Assembly: GCA_035938215.1 (NCBI GenBank)
Contig: DASZHC010000188.1
Span: forward strand, 1 to 16,350
Direction of reading: 5' to 3'
DNA from: DASZHC01 sp035938215
Lineage (GTDB): Bacteria > Verrucomicrobiota > Verrucomicrobiia > Chthoniobacterales > JAFAMB01
DNA length: 16,350 nucleotides
Under the pieces are notes generated by a model. The model saw nothing but the letters and a program-made list of their open reading frames with translations, was not told the DNA's origin and ran no database searches. A program made the translations under genes and the position numbers. Shown piece by piece: positions 6,923-13,755 of this stretch; positions within the stretch are counted from its first letter, which is position 1, and the number at the start of each line of letters is the position of its first letter.

Positions 6923-7957
6923 ATGCGGCAGAGATGCTTTTTGTTCTCGGCAATGAGTTGGCTGATTGTTTGTTCCTCGTGGCAGCCGCTTTCAGGGTGG
7001 GGCAGGGAAGTACGGAGAGCTCTGCCAGTCGACGGAGCCCCCTCGGCGGCGCCCACTGCTCCCTTTGATCCTCAGGAAGCCCAGGAAATTCCACAGAGTT
7101 CGGGGGTGCCCGCTCAGGCTTCTGTTGCGCTGACGCCTTCTGCGGTTTCCGCACTTGCGGTTTATCCGTCGACTGCACCCGTTACGGTTGCGAGTTCCGC
7201 AATCATGATTGATGCGCGTGCGGGCTCTATCATCTTCTTCAAAAACCCCGACATCCACCGACCCGTTGCCAGTACGCAGAAGTTATTGACGGCGTTGTTA
7301 GTCGCGGAGCATGGAGGACTGGACAGCAGGGTTCGCGTTCTGGTCGATGATTGCGCGGTTGAACCTACGAAGCTTGGGATTAAGCCCGGGGAAGTTTATA
7401 CGAAGAGAGAGCTTCTTGCGGCGATGTTAGTTCATAGCTGTAATGATGCCGCCCTCTGCCTGGCTCGGAATGACGCTGGAAGTGTTGATGCTTTTGCTCG
7501 TTTGATGAATGCCAAGGCTTATTCGCTAGGTGCCGCGAACAGTCATTTTATCAATCCGAACGGACTTCCGAGACCCGGGCAATTCTCCACGGCGCGTGAC
7601 ATGGCTCGGATCGCATTTGCGGCGTATCACAACCCGACGTTACGGCAATTCATTCGTTTGCCTGGCTTGATATTCACCTATAACTCGGGGCGCCGACGTT
7701 TTCTGGAGCCGACGAACAAGCTCGTTATGCGCTCAGCTATTTTCAATGGAATGAAAACGGGGTACACAGACGCGAGCGGACGATGCCTGATATCGAGCGC
7801 CTCCAGCGGAGGGCGCGAAATTATCCTGGTTCAGCTAGGCGGTACGCACCATACCCTGTGGGACGACGCCCAGCGTTTGCTGCTGTGGGGATTGGATTCG
7901 AGATCGACATCGCCGGTATTTGCGACAAACGATCCTAACAGCCATTCGGTGCGTTAG
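6923..7957 (+). CDS. D-alanyl-D-alanine carboxypeptidase (peptidase S11, penicillin-binding protein)
   Basis: 344 aa from ATG 6923; the open frame extends to 6818 through a repeat, but only the later start puts a signal peptide (MRQRCFLFSAMSWLIVCSSW) at the N-terminus. The enzyme removes the terminal D-Ala from peptidoglycan stem peptides in the periplasm. The three active-site motifs are present and in order: SxxK as STQK (Ser117, Lys120), SxN as SCN (172-174), KTG (278-280). A ~65-residue Pro/Ala/Ser-rich linker lies between signal peptide and catalytic domain. The C-terminal beta domain and amphipathic anchor of DacA/DacC are missing, so this is a short S11 enzyme, nearer to DacF/PBP7 in size. 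TTGCGC and TACAAA, 17 bases apart (6885-6913), are a weak promoter candidate. Confidence 0.9.
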   Translation: MRQRCFLFSAMSWLIVCSSWQPLSGWGREVRRALPVDGAPSAAPTAPFDPQEAQEIPQSSGVPAQASVALTPSAVSALAVYPSTAPVTVASSAIMIDARAGSIIFFKNPDIHRPVASTQKLLTALLVAEHGGLDSRVRVLVDDCAVEPTKLGIKPGEVYTKRELLAAMLVHSCNDAALCLARNDAGSVDAFARLMNAKAYSLGAANSHFINPNGLPRPGQFSTARDMARIAFAAYHNPTLRQFIRLPGLIFTYNSGRRRFLEPTNKLVMRSAIFNGMKTGYTDASGRCLISSASSGGREIILVQLGGTHHTLWDDAQRLLLWGLDSRSTSPVFATNDPNSHSVR

Positions 7958-8000
7958 TGTCCTATCCCCGAAAAATACATGTTATTTCGGGGACAGGACA
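7958..8000. repeat. Palindrome filling the gap between two convergent genes
   Basis: TGTCCTATCCCCGAAA (7958-7973) pairs with TTTCGGGGACAGGACA (7985-8000): 16 positions, one A-C mismatch, 11-base loop. It begins at the base after the carboxypeptidase stop codon and ends at the base before the HAD-phosphatase stop codon. There is no T-run on either side, so it is not a classical intrinsic terminator. It may still block transcription or protect mRNA 3' ends from both directions. Related arms occur at 11791-11808 and 15237-15253, so I treat it as a REP-like repeat. Confidence 0.75.
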
Positions 8001-8606
8001 TTAGGGCCACGGTCTCCCTACAACGGCAAAATCCATCCCGGCCGCGGTTGCGGCCTCGAACCCCGCTTTGCTGTCCTCCAGGACCAAACAATCAGATGGG
8101 GCGACCTGCATCCGATGCGCCGCCTCCAGAAACATGTCAGGAAAAGGCTTTCCGCGTCTCACTTGGTCGCTCGTCACAATCACCGGGAAAAAGCCTTTAA
8201 AACCGATCGCTTCGAGTGTTTGGGTGACCACCGACAAAATTCCACCGGAAGCGATAGAGACTTTAGCGTGGGCCGCGACTTCGCGTGCAAAATCGGCGAC
8301 TTCTTTGATCGGCTGCGTTGTGGCGATGCGTTCGACGTAAAGACGTTCTTTTTCGGTGGCAATCAACTCCGGCTCGAGAGCGATGCCGAATTTATCATTG
8401 AGTATCTCAACGATTCTAACGCTTGGAATCCCCCCAAGATTGTAAAACAAATCTTCGGGGAAGTGGCCACCATGCTTTTCTACTGTATCGGCCCATGCTC
8501 GATAGTGAATCGGCATGGAGTGAGCCAAAGTGCCATCGCAATCGAAAATATACCCGGCGTAGCGTTTTTCAGGTCGAGAGAATACTGGCATTGGATAAAA
8601 GGGCAT
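8001..8606 (-). CDS. HAD-superfamily phosphatase/phosphomutase (beta-phosphoglucomutase-like)
   Basis: 201 aa from ATG 8606. The frame can be extended to a TTG at 8633, which looks less likely; ATG 8591 is also possible. All four HAD motifs are visible: FDCDGTL (D22 nucleophile, D24), SIASGG (S120), the lysine in RRGKPFPD (K153), and LEDSKAGFEAA (E177, D178). Residues ~30-100 form a small helical C1 cap, as in beta-phosphoglucomutase and sugar-phosphate phosphatases. Substrate not predictable, probably a small phosphorylated sugar or related metabolite. It converges on the carboxypeptidase gene with a hairpin filling the 43-base gap, and is divergent from ilvN with a palindrome between. Probably transcribed alone. 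Confidence 0.87.
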   Translation of the reverse strand: MPFYPMPVFSRPEKRYAGYIFDCDGTLAHSMPIHYRAWADTVEKHGGHFPEDLFYNLGGIPSVRIVEILNDKFGIALEPELIATEKERLYVERIATTQPIKEVADFAREVAAHAKVSIASGGILSVVTQTLEAIGFKGFFPVIVTSDQVRRGKPFPDMFLEAAHRMQVAPSDCLVLEDSKAGFEAATAAGMDFAVVGRPWP

Positions 8607-8646
8607 TGTGGCATGGCCTGGCGTGAACCACAATACTTGTCAGACT

Positions 8647-8712
8647 GGTAGGGTCGCATCTCCGAGGCGACCGCGGTCCAGCCCACGGTAAGCTCGGAGA
8701 TCTGACCCTACC
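8647..8712. repeat. Long REP-like palindrome
   Basis: Positions 8647-8666 (GGTAGGGTC, then GCAT, then CTCCGAG) pair with 8693-8712 (CTCGGAG, ATCT, GACCCTACC) over 20 positions with one wobble and one mismatch. The loop contains GACCGCGGTC. It lies between the divergent HAD and ilvN genes. The GACCCTACC arm recurs at 1360-1368, and a related GTCCGACCC occurs at 10384-10392, which suggests a dispersed palindrome family in this genome. Confidence 0.75.
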
Positions 8713-8765
8713 GTTGGAGATTTTAATTGATTTTGGTCGCTTTCCCCGGATGATTCCTCTCCCTT

Positions 8766-9242
8766 ATGCGTCACACAATCTCTGCTTTGGTTGAAAACAA
8801 GTTCGGCGTTCTCGCTCGAATCGCCGGCATGTTCAGTGGACGCGGATTCAACATCGATAGTCTGAATGTCGCGCCTACCAACGATCCCTCTTCCTCCAGG
8901 ATGACGATCGTAGTAAGAGGCGATGATACGGTTCTTGAGCAGGTGACCAAACAATTGAACAAGCTGGTCGATGTCATCGAAATTCAGGATTTCCGGGATG
9001 GAGATTACGTCGATCGCGAGTTGGTGATGCTCCGGGTCAATGCAGACTCCGAGAATCGGTCCGAGGTCATGCAGATTTGCGATATTTTCCGGGCCAAGAT
9101 TGTGGACGTGCAACCGAAACGTCTCGCTATCGAAATCACCGGGAACGAGAGCAAGCTCAGCAAATTCTTAAAACTTATGGAGAACTTTGGTATCAGCGAT
9201 TTGACCCGTACGGGTAAGGTTGCCATGGCCCGAGTTGAGTAG
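8766..9242 (+). CDS. ilvN: Acetolactate synthase small (regulatory) subunit
   Basis: 158 aa from ATG 8766, without a Shine-Dalgarno. Residues ~2-75 are an ACT domain with the family opening (RHTISALVENKFGVLARIAG, then MFSGRGFNIDSLNV). Residues ~80-158 are the C-terminal small-subunit domain (RELVMLRV ... AIEITG). The subunit binds the catalytic subunit IlvB, raises its activity and makes it sensitive to valine. Acetolactate synthase makes acetolactate or acetohydroxybutyrate at the entry to valine, leucine and isoleucine synthesis. The length is like E. coli IlvH (163 aa). ilvC follows after 25 bases, so the two are probably one transcript. ilvB is not next to it: upstream lie a palindrome and a gene on the other strand. 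Confidence 0.93.
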   Translation: MRHTISALVENKFGVLARIAGMFSGRGFNIDSLNVAPTNDPSSSRMTIVVRGDDTVLEQVTKQLNKLVDVIEIQDFRDGDYVDRELVMLRVNADSENRSEVMQICDIFRAKIVDVQPKRLAIEITGNESKLSKFLKLMENFGISDLTRTGKVAMARVE

Positions 9243-9267
9243 TTTCCCCTTTTAGTTAGCCAAACAT

Positions 9268-10293
9268 ATGCCCGCAAAAGTTTATACGGATAAAGATGCC
9301 GACCTGGCACAATTAAACGGTAAAGTATGCGCTGTAATTGGATTCGGATCTCAAGGTCATGCGCACGCGCTCAATCTCAAGGACAGCGGTGTATCCGTAG
9401 TCGTTGGTCTGCACAAGGAGAGCAAGTCTGTCGCTGTAGCGAAGGAGCATGGTTTCGAGGTTCTCCAGGTCAGTGAAGCTGCTCAGAGAGCGGATATCAT
9501 TTTTTTTGCTACTCCTGATCTCAAGAGCGCTGCGATTTACGAAAGTGAGGTGGCGCCTCATCTGAAAAAAGGAAAAGCGCTCTTGTTCAGCCATGGGTTT
9601 GCTGTGCATTTCAAAACGATTGTTCCGCCCGCGGAAGTCGATGTGATCATGGTGGCGCCAAAGGGGCCGGGGCACATCGTGCGCCGGCAATATCTGGAAG
9701 GTAAAGGGGTCCCGGCTCTTATCGCGGTCTACCAGAATCCTTCGAAGCAAGCTAAGAAATTAGCCCTGGCTTGGGCAAAAGGGATTGGCGCAACGCGAGC
9801 GGGAGTCCTTGAGACCACATTCAAAGAGGAGACTGAAACGGATCTTTTTGGAGAACAGACGGTGCTTTGCGGCGGTTTGACGTCGCTGGTTCAGAATGGC
9901 TTCGAAACTCTCGTAGAGGCAGGATACCAGCCTGAAATGGCCTATTTTGAGTGCCTGCATGAACTCAAATTGATCGTGGATTTGATGTACGAGTCAGGGA
10001 TCGCCGGCATGCGATTCTCGATTTCTGAAACTGCAAAATGGGGTGATGTATCGGTCGGGCCGAAAATCGTGGATAGCTCTGTCAAAAACAAAATGCAGAA
10101 AGCCCTGAAGGAAATTCAGAACGGCAAATTTGCCAAGGGTTGGATCGCGGAATATGCCGCCGGATTGCCGAAATACAAAGAGCTGCTGCAATCCGGGGAG
10201 AAGCATTTGATCGAGAAGACCGGCGCACGGCTGCGCGGCCTCATGCCCTGGATTCAGAAGAAAAACATTAAGGGTGCGCAAGCGGCCTATTGA
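9268..10293 (+). CDS. ilvC: Ketol-acid reductoisomerase, class I
   Basis: 341 aa from ATG 9268. Catalyses the Mg-dependent alkyl shift and NAD(P)H-dependent reduction of acetolactate (or acetohydroxybutyrate) to the dihydroxy acid, the second common step of branched-chain amino-acid synthesis. The N-terminal Rossmann part carries GFGSQGHAHALNLKDSGV. The cofactor loop after the second strand reads GLHKESKS; its basic and serine residues favour NADPH, though I have not tested this. The C-terminal knotted domain has the metal ligands D192 and E196 (DLFGEQ) and E228 and E232 (FECLHEL), with Ser253 (RFSIS) contacting substrate. The length is that of the short class I enzymes. No Shine-Dalgarno. 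An intrinsic terminator follows 18 bases after the stop. Confidence 0.96.
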   Translation: MPAKVYTDKDADLAQLNGKVCAVIGFGSQGHAHALNLKDSGVSVVVGLHKESKSVAVAKEHGFEVLQVSEAAQRADIIFFATPDLKSAAIYESEVAPHLKKGKALLFSHGFAVHFKTIVPPAEVDVIMVAPKGPGHIVRRQYLEGKGVPALIAVYQNPSKQAKKLALAWAKGIGATRAGVLETTFKEETETDLFGEQTVLCGGLTSLVQNGFETLVEAGYQPEMAYFECLHELKLIVDLMYESGIAGMRFSISETAKWGDVSVGPKIVDSSVKNKMQKALKEIQNGKFAKGWIAEYAAGLPKYKELLQSGEKHLIEKTGARLRGLMPWIQKKNIKGAQAAY

Positions 10294-10311
10294 TTTCGCT
10301 TATTTTAGGGA

Positions 10312-10339
10312 GGGACGGCCTCTGTGCCGTCCCATTTTT
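10312..10339 (+). terminator. Intrinsic terminator of ilvN-ilvC
   Basis: GGGACGGC (10312-10319) pairs perfectly with GCCGTCCC (10326-10333) around a six-base loop and is followed by ATTTTT. It lies 18 bases after the ilvC stop codon. The stem sequence resembles the nearby palindrome at 10366-10390, so a repeat element may have been recruited as terminator. Confidence 0.8.
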
Positions 10340-10365
10340 CTCCATGTGGATCGAAACCAGGAATA

Positions 10366-10390
10366 GTCGGACGGCACGGGGCCGTCCGAC
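10366..10390. repeat. Perfect palindrome, REP-like
   Basis: GTCGGACGGC (10366-10375) pairs perfectly over 10 bases with GCCGTCCGAC (10381-10390), loop ACGGG. It shares the GGACGGC core with the ilvC terminator hairpin 33 bases earlier. It sits between the convergent ilvC and cyclase genes. No T-run on either side. The remaining bases to 10498 show nothing else I can name. Confidence 0.75.
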
Positions 10391-10498
10391 CCATGAAAAC
10401 GAACCGTGGCGAAGATTCAAGAAAATCCCGGAGGAACAGAGCAGATCAAACTGCATCCGGCTCACCGCCTTTCCATCACAGCGCGTGATTTTTGCGGG

Positions 10499-11776
10499 CT
10501 AGAAAGTCAGATGGTCCCAGTAGGTAACCTTCCCCAGGTGGTTTGCGACGAATTTGACTGCCCCGTCCTGTGATACGACGATCGCCAGACACTCATCGTG
10601 CTCGCGACACAAGCGGTAAGCAGCGCGGTGCCGCGTGCCGGCGCTTTCAACTGATTCCAAGGTGCATTCTGAAGCCTCGATATCGAGCGCCTGATATACC
10701 ATTTCGTCTTCACACCCCGGTATTTGGATCTCCACGCCGAATCCAAGCACGGTAAATTCATGATCGAGCAGGAGGCTGCCGTCCACAGCAGTGAGGTCCG
10801 AGAGCCAGCAGGCCAGTTCGAGAAACCGCTGGCTATAGGTGTAAGGAAGCTCCTCATACCACTCGAGGTATTCCTTCCACCCGACCGAAGTTCGACCTTT
10901 GGCAAGCGCCGTCTGGACAAGACGGCTCGAGACGTCCTCAAGTATCATCCGGAAAGGAGATTCGGTACACGCTTCGTCAATTTGATACTTGGCGCGCAAA
11001 GGGCCGCCGGACTTGAAAAGCGGTCCTGCAAGAAAATTGGGTACAAACACAAGTCCGCCACCGTGACGAGAGTTGCGAATTTCGCGTATTACGCGTTTCA
11101 GAAAACTTTGCGCAACGTTCCTTACCAGATCTCCGCGAACCACAACCTGGGTGCACGGGTTGACGACAGGTCTCTCGGCAAATCCGTCGCCAAGTCTTCT
11201 GTATCGCTCGCCCAGCCACGAGGAGGTGAAAAGATCAAAGCCGTGTCCCTCTATCCGGCCGTTCAGCAACGTCGCCAGGCGATCCGCACCCCGGCAAATC
11301 ACAAGATTACCCGGTCCTCTGACATGTATGATCAGCCAGTTTGGGATCGGGTGATTAAGGCCGTCGATTCCGACTGTCAGATCTCGAGACCATTCTCCGG
11401 TATGAATCATTCCCGAAATTCGGAAATCACGGTTCTCCCCGCATTGTACCGCAATCATCGATCGATAGAATCCGGTGGCCGGCGCGATTCTTCTGATTTC
11501 CTGTTCGACAAAACTTCTGGGTCTCGCGAATCGAAACAGGCGAAATCCGATGCGGGTGAGACTGTGACTATCTACCTTATCGAATCCAAGAAAGGCAATC
11601 CGGCACTCCACCGTCCTGCTCTCTTCCCGGAGCAGACTTGCCTGGTAAGCTATGCTGAAGATGGTGCCAAGCGTATCCGCTGAATCAACCGCGGCGCGCG
11701 TTCTGTCTTCGTCGATCCAAATAGGCCAAAGTAGCTTTGCGAGTTGATGCGGGTAGGTATGTAACGGCGATTGCAT
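10499..11776 (-). CDS. DACNV sensor-domain protein with C-terminal diadenylate cyclase (DisA_N) domain
   Basis: 425 aa from ATG 11776, with AGCAGG about ten bases upstream. The frame opens at 11866, but that extension contains a repeat-like motif and reads as non-coding. Residues ~5-230 match what I recall of the DACNV putative sensor domain (IAYQASLLREE; ATGFYRSMIAVQ; WLIIHVRGPGNLVICRG). Residues ~310-425 resemble DisA_N cyclase domains, which condense two ATP into c-di-AMP. The two active-site motifs are AVDGSLLLD (D332, G333, S334) and GTRHRAAYR (R382, H383, R384), followed by AIVVSQDGAVKFV. DGS replaces the usual DGA; the change is small and activity seems plausible. No membrane segment is seen, so it is probably cytoplasmic. 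It lies downstream of pepF on the same strand, after a 171-base gap. Confidence 0.8.
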   Translation of the reverse strand: MQSPLHTYPHQLAKLLWPIWIDEDRTRAAVDSADTLGTIFSIAYQASLLREESRTVECRIAFLGFDKVDSHSLTRIGFRLFRFARPRSFVEQEIRRIAPATGFYRSMIAVQCGENRDFRISGMIHTGEWSRDLTVGIDGLNHPIPNWLIIHVRGPGNLVICRGADRLATLLNGRIEGHGFDLFTSSWLGERYRRLGDGFAERPVVNPCTQVVVRGDLVRNVAQSFLKRVIREIRNSRHGGGLVFVPNFLAGPLFKSGGPLRAKYQIDEACTESPFRMILEDVSSRLVQTALAKGRTSVGWKEYLEWYEELPYTYSQRFLELACWLSDLTAVDGSLLLDHEFTVLGFGVEIQIPGCEDEMVYQALDIEASECTLESVESAGTRHRAAYRLCREHDECLAIVVSQDGAVKFVANHLGKVTYWDHLTF

Positions 11777-11790
11777 GCCCGAACCTGCTA

Positions 11791-11808
11791 GTGTCCTGTT
11801 CCCCGAAA
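11791..11808 (+). repeat. Arm-like motif shared with the 7958-8000 palindrome
   Basis: GTGTCCTGTTCCCCGAAA resembles GTGTCCTATCCCCGAAA at 7957-7973. Both are preceded by TA and followed within a few bases by CATG. Only one arm is present here. It lies 15 bases upstream of the cyclase start codon, within the over-long open frame. Confidence 0.5.
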
Positions 11809-11875
11809 TTGCATGTCTTTTGCCGCGGGTCTGTTGGCTGTTTTTCAAGGCGCGAGGGACGAGCATATCTGAATT

Positions 11876-11902
11876 AGGTGGTTTTGCGTTTCAAGGATTC
11901 TC
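11876..11902 (+). repeat. Dispersed ~26-base repeat, copy 3
   Basis: AGGTGGTTTTGCG followed by TTTCAAGGATTCTC. It differs from copy 2 at one base. It is intergenic, between pepF (stop at 11948) and the cyclase gene (start at 11776), in the same plus-strand orientation as copies 1 and 2. Confidence 0.8.
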
Positions 11903-11947
11903 ACAAGTCTCTTCGACCCTGACATCCGGCTTCTGAGCGCTCGCCGC

Positions 11948-13747
11948 TCAGTTCAGCGTGTGTTCACGCAATTGGACGATCCTTCTTTGAAACAGATTCA
12001 TCGCTTTTTCAATTGGCTCCGGCGACAGCATGTCTACTCCGGCGGCTCGAAGCGTATCGATCGGAAATCGATAGCCGCCCGCCTTCAAAAATCCAAGGTA
12101 GGCCTCCAGTTCCTCTGAGCCTCCGTTCAGGACGCGATCTGCCAGGGATATCGCTGCGGAAATGCCCGTCGCATACTTGTAAACGTAGAAGGCTGAGTAA
12201 AAATGCGGAATTCGGAGGCATTCAAGATTGAGTTGGTCGTCGATTGCAAAGCGCGGACCAAAATAGGCGTCCAGAAGGCTTCGGTAAACATTTTTGAAAA
12301 TCTCAAGAGTGAGCGGGCCGCCGTTTTCCTCGATTTCGTGGATCTCTTTTTCGAATTCGGCAAACATGGTCTGACGAAAGAGGGTTTGCCGGATATCCTC
12401 GATCTGGCGGTCGATGAGATAGGCGCGCATTTGCACTTCATCGGCGTGTTCGAGGAGATAATGGGTCAGGAGTTCTTCGTTAAAGGTCGATGCGACCTCG
12501 GCAAGAAAAATGGGATATCCGTAATCCTGGAAGCTTTGATGCTTCTGGGCGAACCAGCTATGCATTGAGTGGCCAGCTTCGTGGGCCAACGTGAAAACGT
12601 CGGAGAAAACGTCCGGCTTATAATTCATCAGGATGTAGGGAGGGTTACCATAGCTGGAGGAAGCAAATGCCCCGCTCCTTTTTCCCTTCGTTTCGTAGCG
12701 GTCTACCCATCGAGATCTCAATCCACAGCCAAGCGTCTGAAGGTATTCGTCGCCGAGCGGTTTCAACGCTTTCAGGATGATGTCGATGGCGTCATCAAAC
12801 GTAGTGTTTGTCCGGACGACCGGAACCATTGGGACAAAAGTGTCGTACTGGTGAATTTCGTCCAGCTCCAGGATTTCTTTTCGAAGCTCGTAGTAGTCGT
12901 GAAGAACAGGAAGATTTTTGCGGACTGTTGCGACGAGGTTGTCGTACACAGCCACCGGTATGTTGTCGCTGAAAAGGGAGGCTTCACGCGCAGAGAGATG
13001 ATTCCGGATTTTCGCCGAAAAAACGTCGGCTCGCACAGACGAAGAGAGAGCCGAAGCCAGGGTGTATTTGTGATCATCGAACTCTGCGTAGAATTGGTGA
13101 AAAGCTCTTCGGCGTAAATCTCGGTCCTTTTTATGCAGGAAGGAGAAGTAAGTGCTTAGCGAGAGCGCGCGTTCCTGGTCCTCTTCGATCAGCGAACCAA
13201 ATCTCATGTCGACGTTGGTCAGCTGAGAAAAGGTGTCGGAATGACCTCGGATAATGGGAGAGCTGAGCGTTAGGAGCCGTTCCTCGCGCTCGGAGAGCGT
13301 ATGTGGTTTGTAGCGGCGCAGCTTGGTGAGCGAAGTTTTCCAATCGCTCAAAATCGGATCGGCCAGAAAACGTTCAAATGTCTCGTCGGGGATTTCTTGG
13401 ATTTCGGGATTGATGTACGAAGCTACCTCTCTCACCTTGGTCAAGAGATTGGTGAGTTTGGCGCGTCGCGACAGATTGTCATTATTGGAACTGTCTTCCG
13501 CGTATTTAAGCGAGTCATAATGACCGAGCCGCTCTGCGATCTGGTCAAGCGACTTTTCGAATTCCAGGCATTCAAACAAAGTCTTCGCGGATTCGCCAAG
13601 CCGCGTCTTGTACTGCGCGATCTTAGGGTAAAGTTCTTTAAGCCCGACAAGGGCGTTGCGGTACTCTTCTTCTTTAGAAAACAGCTTTGTGAGATCCCAA
13701 GTATCGGACTCGGGAATTTCGCAACGAGTTGGGATCGTAGATGTCAT
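11948..13747 (-). CDS. pepF: Oligoendopeptidase F (M3 zinc metallopeptidase)
   Basis: 599 aa from ATG 13747. An in-frame GTG at 13759 overlaps the xerC stop as GTGA and would add four residues; either is possible. The family cleaves short peptides, usually in the cytoplasm. There is no signal peptide. The opening IPTRCEIPESDTWDL is typical of PepF. An N-terminal helical region (about 20-200) precedes the zinc-binding domain, whose motif HEAGH gives ligands H389 and H393 with catalytic E390. The third ligand is E417 in FLAEVAST. The closing domain (YSAFYVYKYATG, GGYRFPIDTLRAAGVDM) is also standard. Full length for the family. Coupled to xerC upstream; the cyclase gene lies downstream after a repeat-bearing gap. 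Confidence 0.93.
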   Translation of the reverse strand: MTSTIPTRCEIPESDTWDLTKLFSKEEEYRNALVGLKELYPKIAQYKTRLGESAKTLFECLEFEKSLDQIAERLGHYDSLKYAEDSSNNDNLSRRAKLTNLLTKVREVASYINPEIQEIPDETFERFLADPILSDWKTSLTKLRRYKPHTLSEREERLLTLSSPIIRGHSDTFSQLTNVDMRFGSLIEEDQERALSLSTYFSFLHKKDRDLRRRAFHQFYAEFDDHKYTLASALSSSVRADVFSAKIRNHLSAREASLFSDNIPVAVYDNLVATVRKNLPVLHDYYELRKEILELDEIHQYDTFVPMVPVVRTNTTFDDAIDIILKALKPLGDEYLQTLGCGLRSRWVDRYETKGKRSGAFASSSYGNPPYILMNYKPDVFSDVFTLAHEAGHSMHSWFAQKHQSFQDYGYPIFLAEVASTFNEELLTHYLLEHADEVQMRAYLIDRQIEDIRQTLFRQTMFAEFEKEIHEIEENGGPLTLEIFKNVYRSLLDAYFGPRFAIDDQLNLECLRIPHFYSAFYVYKYATGISAAISLADRVLNGGSEELEAYLGFLKAGGYRFPIDTLRAAGVDMLSPEPIEKAMNLFQRRIVQLREHTLN

Positions 13748-13755
13748 AAAACAAT

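Noticed and set aside
10312..10390. A CRISPR-like or tandem direct-repeat reading of the two similar hairpins after ilvC
   Set aside because: There are only two, they differ in flank and loop, and there is no regular spacing. Terminator plus REP-like palindrome explains them.
12569..13117. Long plus-strand frames opposite pepF, xerC and the cyclase gene (also 10724-11683 and 13301-13813)
   Set aside because: They are antisense shadows of genes with complete catalytic motifs on the minus strand and show no domain of their own.
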